DNA of 64,000 nt, taken from assembly GCF_902459735.1 (NCBI RefSeq), contig NZ_CABPRV010000006.1, forward strand, positions 186,001-250,000. The letters are read 5' to 3'. This DNA comes from Pandoraea capi (GTDB taxonomy: Bacteria > Pseudomonadota > Gammaproteobacteria > Burkholderiales > Burkholderiaceae). The notes beneath the pieces were generated by a model. It had not been told where the DNA came from. It searched no databases and was given only the letters and a program-made list of their open reading frames with translations. Both the position numbers and the translations under genes were made by a program. This document shows positions 18,131 through 25,399 of this stretch, piece after piece (within the stretch, counting starts at the first letter, position 1; the number at the start of each line of letters is the position of its first letter).

Positions 18131-18149
18131 GTTAATGATAATCATTATT
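18131..18149. promoter_or_regulatory. Fur box upstream of fecI
   Basis: GTTAATGATAATCATTATT matches 17 of 19 positions of the Fur consensus GATAATGATAATCATTATC. It lies ahead of the fecI-fecR operon on the minus strand. The divergent magnesium locus has its own predicted promoter about 170 bases to the right, so Fur control of that side is less likely. Confidence 0.85.
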
Positions 18150-18322
18150 GATAACTCATGGGAAATGTCCCTGTCAATCGCAAGTGCTTTGCCGATGGGA
18201 AAAGGGTAGGTGTGCCGAATTGGGGCAGATGTCGCTCAGGGCCGCCGCACGGGCATGTGCGACCGGAGAGGGTGTTGTTTTCAGGCAAATTCCGAAGATG
18301 TTTGCGATGCAGCATTTATTGC

Positions 18323-18351
18323 TTGACGCTCCAAATTAGCCTCAGTTACCA
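18323..18351 (+). promoter_or_regulatory. Predicted sigma-70 promoter of magnesium locus
   Basis: TTGACG (18323-18328), a 17-base spacer and TTACCA (18346-18351) give a plausible promoter. Transcription would start near 18358, about 25 bases before the first leader ORF. No PhoP-type direct repeat was recognised. Confidence 0.35.
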
Positions 18352-18383
18352 TCCGCCCTGTCTTCAATTTAAGGGGTTAGTCC

Positions 18384-18425
18384 GTGAATTCCGATGCCAG
18401 TAGTCCTCGATCTTTGATCGATTGA
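18384..18425 (+). CDS. Predicted leader peptide 1 (13 aa) of the magnesium locus
   Basis: A GTG-initiated ORF encoding MNSDASSPRSLID, seven bases after an AAGGGG ribosome-binding site (18371-18376). It lies just after a predicted promoter, and its stop codon is six bases before a stable hairpin (18431-18465). The AATTTAAGG...AGTCCTCGA arrangement recurs at the second leader ORF, where AGTCCTCGA again reads Ser-Pro-Arg in frame. Acidic residues ahead of proline recall MgtL of Salmonella, whose translation senses magnesium. Translation and function are inferred. Confidence 0.5.
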   Translation: MNSDASSPRSLID

Positions 18426-18430
18426 TTGCC

Positions 18431-18465
18431 TGAGGATCCACAGCTCTCCCTGTGCCGCGTCCTCA
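18431..18465 (+). promoter_or_regulatory. Hairpin in leader 1
   Basis: Outer helix TGAGGA/TCCTCA (18431-18436 with 18460-18465) and inner helix CACAG/CTGTG (18439-18443 with 18450-18454), immediately after leader ORF 1. Two further small hairpins follow (ACGCTC/GAGCGT at 18495-18511; GCGC-TTCG-GCGC at 18533-18544). Together they make a structured 5' leader before the ACT-domain gene. No known Mg2+ riboswitch (M-box) consensus was recognised. Confidence 0.45.
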
Positions 18466-18695
18466 AGCAGGATGCGGTGTCTCGCGCCAACCGAACGCTC
18501 TTTCCGAGCGTGCCCGCCCAGGGCGCTTCGGCGCAATTCCCGCAAAAGTTTCCACTGTCGTGCCCGTGATGGGTGTCGTCGTCTTGCGTCTGCGCTTTGG
18601 CGTTTGCGCGTCATGACGATGCGGCTTCACGCGCCGGCCGTCCATGCCGCGTGTTCACATGCGCCATGGGCACTTCGCAGTCATGCGAGGAAATC

Positions 18696-19043
18696 ATGCG
18701 AGCTTTTCAAACGTTTCAGGCTTTCCAGAGCCAACCGACGCGCACTACGCCGGTGTCGCATCTGACCATCGTCTGCCTGGCCGAGGCCCTTGGCGCCTTG
18801 CGCAAGCAGATGTTCATCGACCTGACCGCCCTCGGCCTGCGCGCCACGCACGTGAGTATCACGCGCTGGAGCGACCGCGACGAGGCGTCCGCCACCGTGA
18901 CGCTCGATTGCCCGCAGGCATCGCGCGCATCGCTCACGTCGCTCGTCATGCGACTGTCCGGCGAACGGAGCGTGCGCCGCGTGTTCTGGTCCGACGACGC
19001 TTCGCGCCGCGCGAGCGTCGGGGCCTCGCCCGTCGCCGCCTGA
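18696..19043 (+). CDS. Stand-alone MgtC C-terminal-like (ACT-fold) protein
   Basis: A 115-residue soluble protein whose core (about residues 19-97: HLTIVCLAEALGALRKQMF ... ATHVSITRW ... SGERSVRRVFW) looks like the cytosolic ACT-like domain at the C-terminus of MgtC, with no membrane N-domain. MgtC belongs to Mg2+-starvation operons and its C-domain is thought to be regulatory. Here the gene precedes an MgtA-type Mg2+ ATPase, matching that context. The start is set by GAGGA before ATG 18696. Longer upstream reading in frame is unlikely. The assignment rests on my reading of the pattern; a generic ACT protein is the alternative. Confidence 0.65.
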   Translation: MRAFQTFQAFQSQPTRTTPVSHLTIVCLAEALGALRKQMFIDLTALGLRATHVSITRWSDRDEASATVTLDCPQASRASLTSLVMRLSGERSVRRVFWSDDASRRASVGASPVAA

Positions 19044-19132
19044 GTGCGGTTTTCCCGATCCACCGACGATTCGCCGCCTCGCGCTTGCCCGCGATCCGGT
19101 GTTATCGATGATCAAAATTTAAGGAGTCCAAA

Positions 19133-19303
19133 ATGGAAGACGGAAGTCCTCGAAGGTCGCCCGTCGGGGTCGTGCACGCGATGCATGACGTCCCGGCGGG
19201 CGACATAACGCCACATCCCAGTTTTTTCGCTATCACCGACCGCGCGCCGCGCGGCGCGGCTGGGTGCGTTCGCGCTGTTTTCCGGAGAGATGACATCCGG
19301 TAG
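19133..19303 (+). CDS. Predicted leader ORF 2 (56 aa) before mgtA
   Basis: ATG 19133 follows an excellent ribosome-binding site (AAGGAG, 19121-19126). The peptide starts MEDGSPRRSPVGVV, again acidic then Pro/Arg, resembling the start of Salmonella MgtL (MEPDPTPLPRRR). It shares AATTTAAGG and an in-frame AGTCCTCGA (Ser-Pro-Arg) with leader ORF 1. A strong hairpin (19156-19204) lies inside it, followed by a six-T run at 19222-19227. It ends 67 bases before mgtA. A regulatory leader peptide is the best reading, though it is long for one; a functional small protein is the alternative. Confidence 0.5.
   Translation: MEDGSPRRSPVGVVHAMHDVPAGDITPHPSFFAITDRAPRGAAGCVRAVFRRDDIR
19156..19204 (+). promoter_or_regulatory. 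Long hairpin inside leader ORF 2
   Basis: GTCGCCCG (19156-19163) pairs with CGGGCGAC (19197-19204). The stem continues for about seven more pairs including wobbles. A T6 run occurs 17 bases later. The 3' arm can alternatively form a short GGCG/CGCC hairpin nearer the T-run, so an attenuation switch is conceivable. This is inferred from base pairing only. Confidence 0.4.
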
Positions 19304-19370
19304 CGCCTGACGAGACCGGCCGGCCGCCATGCCTTGTGCATGTGAGCGTAAGCCGCGCCAGGAAATCGTC

Positions 19371-22133
19371 ATGACAAATAACCACCGCTCCCGCCATAAG
19401 CAGCGCGGCTTCGTCGAACACTCGACATCCTCCGATCTGCCCCTCTCGGGGCCCGACGTCGTTGCACGTCTCGCGACCGAACCGCTGCATCACGTGCTTC
19501 ACACGCTGGGCACCGACACCAGCGGCCTGCCGCTCGCCGACGTCGGTCAGCGTCAGACACGCTACGGCCCCAACGAAATTGCGCACGACAAGCCGCCGCA
19601 CTGGACCCGACAGTTGATCGGCGCCTTCAACAACCCGTTCGTGTTCGTGCTGCTCGCACTCGTCACGATCAGCTTTTTCACCGACGTCTACTTTGCCGAT
19701 CCGGGCGACGAGGACTACAAGAGCATCATCATCCTGATGACGATGGTGACGATCAGCGGCCTATTGCGCTTCTTCTCCGAGTTCCGCTCGCTGCGCGCGG
19801 CCGAAAAGCTCAAGGCGATGGTGCGCACCACGGCCAGCGTTCGCCGCCGGCTCTCGGCGTCGGGCAAGTCTGAGCGTCACGAGGTCGCCATGCGTGAGTT
19901 GGTCGTGGGCGACATCGTGACGCTTCAGGCAGGCGACATGATCCCGGCCGATCTGCGTCTGATCGAGTCGCGCGACCTGTTCATCAGCCAGGCCGTTCTG
20001 ACCGGCGAGGCGCTGCCCGTGGAGAAGTACGACACGCTCGGCTCCGTCGCACAGAAATCCGCTTCGATTGCCGGCGCTAACGGCAGTGCGGGCAATGCCA
20101 ACCTGCTCGATCTGTCCAACATCTGCTTCATGGGCACGAACGTCGTGAGCGGCACGGCGCTCGGCGTGGTGGTGGCGACTGGCGCGGATACGTATTTCGG
20201 CGCGCTGGCGAAGAACGTCGTGAGCCACAAGCGCGTGGAGACGAGCTTCGACCGGGGCGTGAACAGTGTGAGCTGGCTGCTCATTCGCTTCATGCTGGTG
20301 ATGGTGCCGGTCGTGTTCATGATCAACGGCCTGACCAAGGGCGACTGGTTGAGCGCACTGACGTTCGCGCTGGCCGTGGCCGTGGGTCTCACGCCCGAAA
20401 TGCTGCCGATGATCGTGAGCGCCAACCTCGCGCGCGGTGCGCTGGCGATGTCGCGTCGCAAGGTCGTGGTCAAGCGTCTGAACTCCGTGCAGAACTTCGG
20501 CGCCATGGACATACTGTGCACCGACAAGACGGGCACGCTCACGCAGGACCGAATCATTCTCGAACAGCATCTGGATGTGGCGGGTGACGAGCAGGAAGAC
20601 GTGTTGCGTCTGGGCTGGCTCAACAGCTATCACCAGAGCGGTCAGCGCAACCTGATCGACGTGGCGATCATCCGCCGCGCCAACGAGATCGGCGAGTCGG
20701 TGCAACCGCGCACGTTTGCCAAGATCGACGAGCTGCCGTTCGACTTCGTGCGTCGCCGTCTGTCGGTCGTGGTCGAAAACGAGCGTCATGAGCATCTGAT
20801 GATCACCAAGGGGGCCGTCGAGGAGATGCTGTCCGTCGCCACGTACGTGAAGACCCCGCAGGGTGTGCGTGCGCTCGACGACACCACCCGCGCCATGCTG
20901 ATCGCCCGTGCGGAGTCCTACAACGAAGACGGTTTCCGCGTGCTGGTCGTGGCCACGCGCGACATTCCGGCGAGAGAGACGAAGACGCAGTACAAGACGT
21001 CCGACGAGCACAGTCTCACGGTGTGCGGCTTCCTGACGTTCCTCGATCCGCCCAAGGACTCGGCAGCCCCGGCCATTGCCGCGCTGCGCGAACACGGCGT
21101 GACGGTAAAGGTGCTCACGGGCGACAACCCGATCGTGACGATCAAGGTGTGCCGTCAGGTCGGTCTCGAACCGGGCACGCCATTGCTCGGCTCGGACATC
21201 GAGTCGATGGACGACACCACGCTGCGTGATGTCGTCGGCCGCACGACCGTCTTCGCCAAGCTCGCTCCGTTGCACAAGGCGCGCGTCGTCAAGGCATTGC
21301 AGGCCAACGGCCACACCGTCGGCTTCCTCGGTGACGGCATCAACGACGCGCCGGCACTGCGCGATGCAGACGTCGGCATCTCGGTCGACACCGGCGCGGA
21401 TATCGCCAAGGAAACGGCCGACATCATCCTGCTGGAAAAGAGCCTGATGGTGCTCGAAGCCGGCGTGATCAAGGGCCGCGAGACGTTCGGCAACATCCTC
21501 AAGTACCTGAACATGACGGCCAGCTCCAACTTCGGCAACGTGTTCTCGGTGCTGGTGGCGAGTGCGTTCCTGCCGTGGGAGCCGATGCTGGCCGTGCAAC
21601 TGCTCGTGCAGAACCTCGTGTACGACATCTCGCAGATGTTCCTGCCGTGGGACCGCATGGATCCGGAGTTCCTCAAAAAACCGCGCAAGTGGGACGCCAG
21701 CAACATCCGTCGCTTCATGCTGTGGATCGGACCGACTTCCTCGGTGTTCGATATCACGACGTATGCGCTGATGTGGACGGTCTTCGGCGCGGGCGCGCTC
21801 TATCACGCCCACGGCGGCAATGCCGGACAGGTGATCATGAACTCGGGCTGGTTCATTGAAGGGCTCGTCTCGCAAACGCTCGTGGTGCACTTGCTGCGCA
21901 CGCAGAAGATCCCGTTCCTGCAAAGCACGCCGGCGCTGCCGATCATGCTCTCGACCTCCGTCGCCATTGCCATCGCCTGCTGGCTGCCGTATTCGCCCTT
22001 TGCCGACGCCATGGGCTTCGTGAGCCTGCCGGGGTCGTACTTCTACTGGCTCGTGGCGACCATGCTCGGTTACATCATGCTCGCGCAGATGGTGAAGACG
22101 ATCTACATCCGCCGCTTCGGTCGCTGGTTCTGA
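19371..22133 (+). CDS. mgtA: Magnesium-translocating P-type ATPase
   Basis: A 920-residue P3B-type ATPase that imports Mg2+ across the inner membrane. It shows the actuator motif LTGEALPVEK, the phosphorylation motif DKTGTLT (Asp385), the hinge GDGINDAPALRDADVGISVDTGADIAKE, and a C-terminal membrane domain with the NFGNVFSVLVAS segment characteristic of MgtA/MgtB. The N-terminal basic tail precedes the A domain as in MgtA. ATG 19371 follows AGGAAATCGTC; an upstream in-frame ATG at 19329 lacks a good site. It is preceded by an MgtC-tail-like gene and leader ORFs, implying control by Mg2+ starvation. Confidence 0.95.
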   Translation: MTNNHRSRHKQRGFVEHSTSSDLPLSGPDVVARLATEPLHHVLHTLGTDTSGLPLADVGQRQTRYGPNEIAHDKPPHWTRQLIGAFNNPFVFVLLALVTISFFTDVYFADPGDEDYKSIIILMTMVTISGLLRFFSEFRSLRAAEKLKAMVRTTASVRRRLSASGKSERHEVAMRELVVGDIVTLQAGDMIPADLRLIESRDLFISQAVLTGEALPVEKYDTLGSVAQKSASIAGANGSAGNANLLDLSNICFMGTNVVSGTALGVVVATGADTYFGALAKNVVSHKRVETSFDRGVNSVSWLLIRFMLVMVPVVFMINGLTKGDWLSALTFALAVAVGLTPEMLPMIVSANLARGALAMSRRKVVVKRLNSVQNFGAMDILCTDKTGTLTQDRIILEQHLDVAGDEQEDVLRLGWLNSYHQSGQRNLIDVAIIRRANEIGESVQPRTFAKIDELPFDFVRRRLSVVVENERHEHLMITKGAVEEMLSVATYVKTPQGVRALDDTTRAMLIARAESYNEDGFRVLVVATRDIPARETKTQYKTSDEHSLTVCGFLTFLDPPKDSAAPAIAALREHGVTVKVLTGDNPIVTIKVCRQVGLEPGTPLLGSDIESMDDTTLRDVVGRTTVFAKLAPLHKARVVKALQANGHTVGFLGDGINDAPALRDADVGISVDTGADIAKETADIILLEKSLMVLEAGVIKGRETFGNILKYLNMTASSNFGNVFSVLVASAFLPWEPMLAVQLLVQNLVYDISQMFLPWDRMDPEFLKKPRKWDASNIRRFMLWIGPTSSVFDITTYALMWTVFGAGALYHAHGGNAGQVIMNSGWFIEGLVSQTLVVHLLRTQKIPFLQSTPALPIMLSTSVAIAIACWLPYSPFADAMGFVSLPGSYFYWLVATMLGYIMLAQMVKTIYIRRFGRWF

Positions 22134-22221
22134 TCGCTCATCCCACCACCACAACCCACACATTGACGTCCCGGTGCGCATCCTGCCGCACCGGGCGGCA
22201 CACGCACAAAGAGAACGATTC

Positions 22222-22968
22222 ATGAAGAAGCCACTGATTTACCTCGCGCTGTTTGGCCCGCTGGTTTGCCCTTTGAGCGCTTTCGCGGCGCACCCGCTGA
22301 CGTCTGACGACACCGGCACGCAAGGCGACGGCAACTGGCAATTCGAAACGAACGGCGAAGTCACCTCGAAGCAACCGGATATCGGGCGTCAGACGCTATG
22401 GAACAGCACGCTCACGCGCGGTGTCGGCGAAGCGCTCGACCTGTACGTCAACGTGCCGTACACCAACATTCAGAACCGCTCGGAGACGTCTGGCAGCGGC
22501 ATCGGCGATGTGGAGACCGGCGCCAAGTGGCGCATGTACGACGACGGTGCATTCAGCGTCGGTCTCAAGCCGTATCTGACGTTTCCCTCGGGCAACGACC
22601 AGCGCGGACTCGGCACCGGCCGCGTGAATGCCGGTGCGACATTGCTCGCCCAGTACCAGATCGACGACTGGACGTTTCTCGCCAACGCCGGCGCTGCCTA
22701 TCAGGCGAACCGTCAAGGTCAGCGTCAGGGGCTCTGGAAGGCTTCTGCGGCGGTGCTCTATCGCGTCCTGCCGTCCACGCAACTGATTCTGGACGTGGGG
22801 ACTTCGCAGAACCCCGATTTCGCGCAAAAGACGAATCCCGCGTTCATGATTCTGGGCGCGATCTATAGCCCGACGTCGTGGATGGATCTCGACGTCGGCT
22901 ACCGGCGCGGCCTCAATCCGCAGACGTACGATTATTCGTGGATGGGCGGGCTGACGGTGCGCTGGTAA
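22222..22968 (+). CDS. Outer-membrane transporter-like protein (phenol-degradation MetA-type family)
   Basis: A 248-residue protein with a Lys-Lys signal peptide (MKKPLIYLALF ... AFA). The mature part begins HPLTSDDTGTQGDGNWQFE, a signature of this widespread beta-barrel family (Pfam Phenol_MetA_deg-like), and ends with an aromatic residue. It is predicted to form an outer-membrane channel; the substrate is unknown. It lies 88 bases after mgtA on the same strand and may be the last gene of the magnesium operon. Confidence 0.75.
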   Translation: MKKPLIYLALFGPLVCPLSAFAAHPLTSDDTGTQGDGNWQFETNGEVTSKQPDIGRQTLWNSTLTRGVGEALDLYVNVPYTNIQNRSETSGSGIGDVETGAKWRMYDDGAFSVGLKPYLTFPSGNDQRGLGTGRVNAGATLLAQYQIDDWTFLANAGAAYQANRQGQRQGLWKASAAVLYRVLPSTQLILDVGTSQNPDFAQKTNPAFMILGAIYSPTSWMDLDVGYRRGLNPQTYDYSWMGGLTVRW

Positions 22969-23164
22969 GGCACTCGACGGCCTGACGCGCATCGCGCTGC
23001 GCGTCCGTTGGTGCTGCGTGAGACCGGGGGATGCGTGGCGTGCGCGGGACATAAGATGCATGTCGGAGCCATGTTAAACTGCCTCGCAAAAGCACACCGG
23101 GCGGCCGACGAGACATATCGTGCCGCCCGATTCGTTCCCGCCGCCGTTCCCTGTCCACCGTCGC

Positions 23165-23656
23165 ATGCGACTTACCGACCATACCGATTACAGTCTGCGC
23201 ACCCTGATCTACGTCGCGGTTCATCCCGACGAGCTGGTGCACGTGCAGTCCGTGGCGGACGCGTTCGACATCCCCAAGAATCACCTCGTGAAGATCGTGC
23301 AGAAGCTCGGTCAACTCGGCTTTCTGCACACCGTGCGTGGCCGCTCGGGCGGGATTCGGCTGGGGCGTGCGCCGCAGCGCATCGGCCTCGGCGAAGTGGT
23401 GAGGGCGATGGAGCCCGATTTCGCCATGGTCGAGTGCTTTCATCAGGGCGACAACGCTTGCGTGATCACGTCGGCATGCCATCTTCGCAGTGTGCTCGGT
23501 GACGCGCTGCGCGCTTACTTTGCCGTGCTCGATCGCTATACGCTGGCCGATCTCGTCGACCAACCGGCGGAGTTGCGCCGTCTGTTGGGGGATGGGGCCG
23601 CCGCCGTCATTCCGGTGGCGGATATCAAAGTCAAGAAGCGCGTAACGGCGTCGTAA
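23165..23656 (+). CDS. nsrR: Rrf2 family regulator, NsrR-type
   Basis: A 163-residue winged-helix protein. The DNA-binding part is RLTDHTDYSLRTLIYVAVHPD ... VQSVADAFDIPKNHLVKIVQKLGQLGFL. Three cysteines (Cys91, Cys99, Cys105) sit where NsrR proteins bind their iron-sulphur cluster. NsrR represses nitric-oxide detoxification genes until NO damages the cluster. ATG 23165 is chosen because the family starts MRLT; a longer in-frame start adds a proline-rich tail. No hmp, nor or ytfE-like target is adjacent. Confidence 0.85.
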   Translation: MRLTDHTDYSLRTLIYVAVHPDELVHVQSVADAFDIPKNHLVKIVQKLGQLGFLHTVRGRSGGIRLGRAPQRIGLGEVVRAMEPDFAMVECFHQGDNACVITSACHLRSVLGDALRAYFAVLDRYTLADLVDQPAELRRLLGDGAAAVIPVADIKVKKRVTAS

Positions 23657-23934
23657 TCCTCAACACGATTCTTCGTTCGCCCCGTTCGCGAGACGGACGA
23701 AATTCCACCTTTTCCGGCCATCTGATCGACGTTCGCTATCGATGCCATAGCGCCGGATAATCGCGCCCGTCGAAACTGGACGAATGGTCGCATCTTGCAG
23801 ACGTCCTGCCGTGCAGAGCGCGCTGTCCTTTCGTAATCTTCAGTCATACCCGCAAGCGTTCATCCACTCTCAGGATGAACGCACAGGGAAAACAGACATC
23901 CGGCAATTCCATGCCGACCGAAAGGAGTTTCACC

Positions 23935-24225
23935 ATGAACGCTCGTCTTTTTGCCGCTGCCCTGATCGCTACCGCTTCGTTTGCTTGCGCTTCGGCGTTT
24001 GCGGACACGCAGACCGCCGATGCCGGCCAGCCCGTGGCTTCACAAGGTCTCACCCGTGCACAAGTTGTGGAAGAACTGCGTGAGGCGCGTGCTTCGGGCC
24101 AGCTTGACCAATCGCTCGAAACGTATCCGTCGCTGCTGCAACAACGCGCGTCCGCTGGTCGCTCACGTGCGGAAGTGCGCTCGGAAATCGGCACGGCTGC
24201 GACGGTTGGCGATAACCGCGCGTGA
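23935..24225 (+). CDS. DUF4148 family secreted protein
   Basis: A 96-residue protein with a signal peptide (MNARLFAAALIATASFACASAFA). The mature part contains GLTRAQVVEELREARASGQL, the hallmark of the DUF4148 family common in Burkholderiales. Function is unknown. A strong AAAGGAG site precedes ATG 23935. Confidence 0.85.
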   Translation: MNARLFAAALIATASFACASAFADTQTADAGQPVASQGLTRAQVVEELREARASGQLDQSLETYPSLLQQRASAGRSRAEVRSEIGTAATVGDNRA

Positions 24226-24324
24226 GGCGCCTCGTGAATCGTGCTTGAGTGCGTGGGCCGATCCGAGCAAGGGTTGGACAAATCCGCCATAATCGGCGCA
24301 CCGGGTTATTTCGACGAGTGCGCC

Positions 24325-25215
24325 ATGGATCGGCTCTCCACCCTGATTTCGAATTTCGGCGTTCGCGCCGGTGTGTTTCATAGCGGCGGCATGTGTGGGC
24401 TTGCCAGTTACGGCGTCGACGCCCACGACGGCGGCCATCTTCATTTGCTGCGTTCGGGCGAAGTCGCCCTCGTCACGGAAGACGGCGTGCGTCAGAAGAT
24501 CGTGGAACCGTCGCTGATCTTTTTCCCGCGACGCAATCATCACCAGTTGCTCTCGGGCGAGGCGGATCGCACGGAGCTGGTCTGCGGCTCGCTCTCGTTC
24601 GACGGCGGTCACAACAATCCGCTGGTGGCGGCGCTGCCGGAGTTTCTCGTCCTGCCGACGAAGTCCCTCTCTACGCTGGAACTCACGCTGAACTGGCTGT
24701 TCGCAGAAGCGTTCGGCGAGCATTGCGGGCGGCTGGCGGTGATGGACCGGTTGTTCGAGTTGCTGGTGATCCAGTTGCTGCGCCACGTGCTGGAGCATCG
24801 GCTCGTGAGTTTCGGCATGCTCGCCGGGCTGGGCGATCCTCGCCTCGCACGGGCGTTGAATGCGATTCACAATCAGCCGGGCGAGCCGTGGACGGTCGAG
24901 TCGCTGGCGAGCACGGCCAACATGTCGCGCGCGAATTTTGCCGCGCAATTCCGCGAAGTCGTGGGGCAATCGCCGGCGGACTATCTGCTGGACTGGCGTA
25001 TCGGGCTGGCGCAGAAGCGCTTGCGCGACGGGCAGCCGATTGCGCGCGTGGCCGAGGAGGTCGGGTACGACAGCGCCTCGGCGCTCGCACGCGCCTTCCG
25101 TCGCAAGACGGGCAGCAGTCCGCGCGACTGGCTGCGCGCTCAGATGCATGCGGTCACGACGCTGCCGCGTCCTCGCGTGCAGATCGTGCCGGCGCTGCCG
25201 GCGCAGGCGGCCTAA
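24325..25215 (+). CDS. AraC family transcriptional regulator
   Basis: A 296-residue regulator: N-terminal cupin (Cupin_6-like; HSGGMCGLASYGVDAHDGGHLHLL ...) that probably senses a small molecule, and a C-terminal AraC double helix-turn-helix with the MSRANFAAQFREVVGQSPADYLLDWRI segment. Proteins of this shape usually control a neighbouring oxidoreductase or transporter. Here the neighbours are a DUF4148 gene and a convergent porin, so the target is unclear. ATG 24325 gives the family start; an upstream in-frame ATG at 24241 is less likely. Confidence 0.88.
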   Translation: MDRLSTLISNFGVRAGVFHSGGMCGLASYGVDAHDGGHLHLLRSGEVALVTEDGVRQKIVEPSLIFFPRRNHHQLLSGEADRTELVCGSLSFDGGHNNPLVAALPEFLVLPTKSLSTLELTLNWLFAEAFGEHCGRLAVMDRLFELLVIQLLRHVLEHRLVSFGMLAGLGDPRLARALNAIHNQPGEPWTVESLASTANMSRANFAAQFREVVGQSPADYLLDWRIGLAQKRLRDGQPIARVAEEVGYDSASALARAFRRKTGSSPRDWLRAQMHAVTTLPRPRVQIVPALPAQAA

Positions 25216-25345
25216 CCCGCATCATCGGGTTTCGACGACATCCGGCACATCGCGGTGAAATCGCTGCGACATCATCGGAGCCGACGGTAAGCCGCGGGGC
25301 GCATCGTCGTCGCGTTATCTCTCAGGTTGTCGAGTGATAGAGAAG

Positions 25346-25383
25346 CCGCCCGGGACTTGCACAGTAGCGCAAGTCCCGGGCGG
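25346..25383. terminator. Bidirectional terminator between AraC and porin genes
   Basis: A perfect 15-bp stem (25346-25360 with 25369-25383) with an 8-base loop, followed on the plus strand by TTTGCTTTGTT. It sits between convergent genes and can serve both. Confidence 0.8.
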
Positions 25384-25399
25384 TTTGCTTTGTTGCGTC

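Noticed and set aside
18160-18403. Short frames between the fecI Fur box and leader ORF 1
   Set aside because: No ribosome-binding site, no domain, and they overlap the predicted promoter.
18360-18560. M-box or yybP-ykoY type riboswitch in the mgt leader
   Set aside because: The conserved motifs of these classes were looked for and not found; the structure appears different.
19761-22223. 820-codon antisense frame opposite mgtA
   Set aside because: The composition (His/Arg/Gln rich) and position mirror the mgtA coding strand; no motif supports it.
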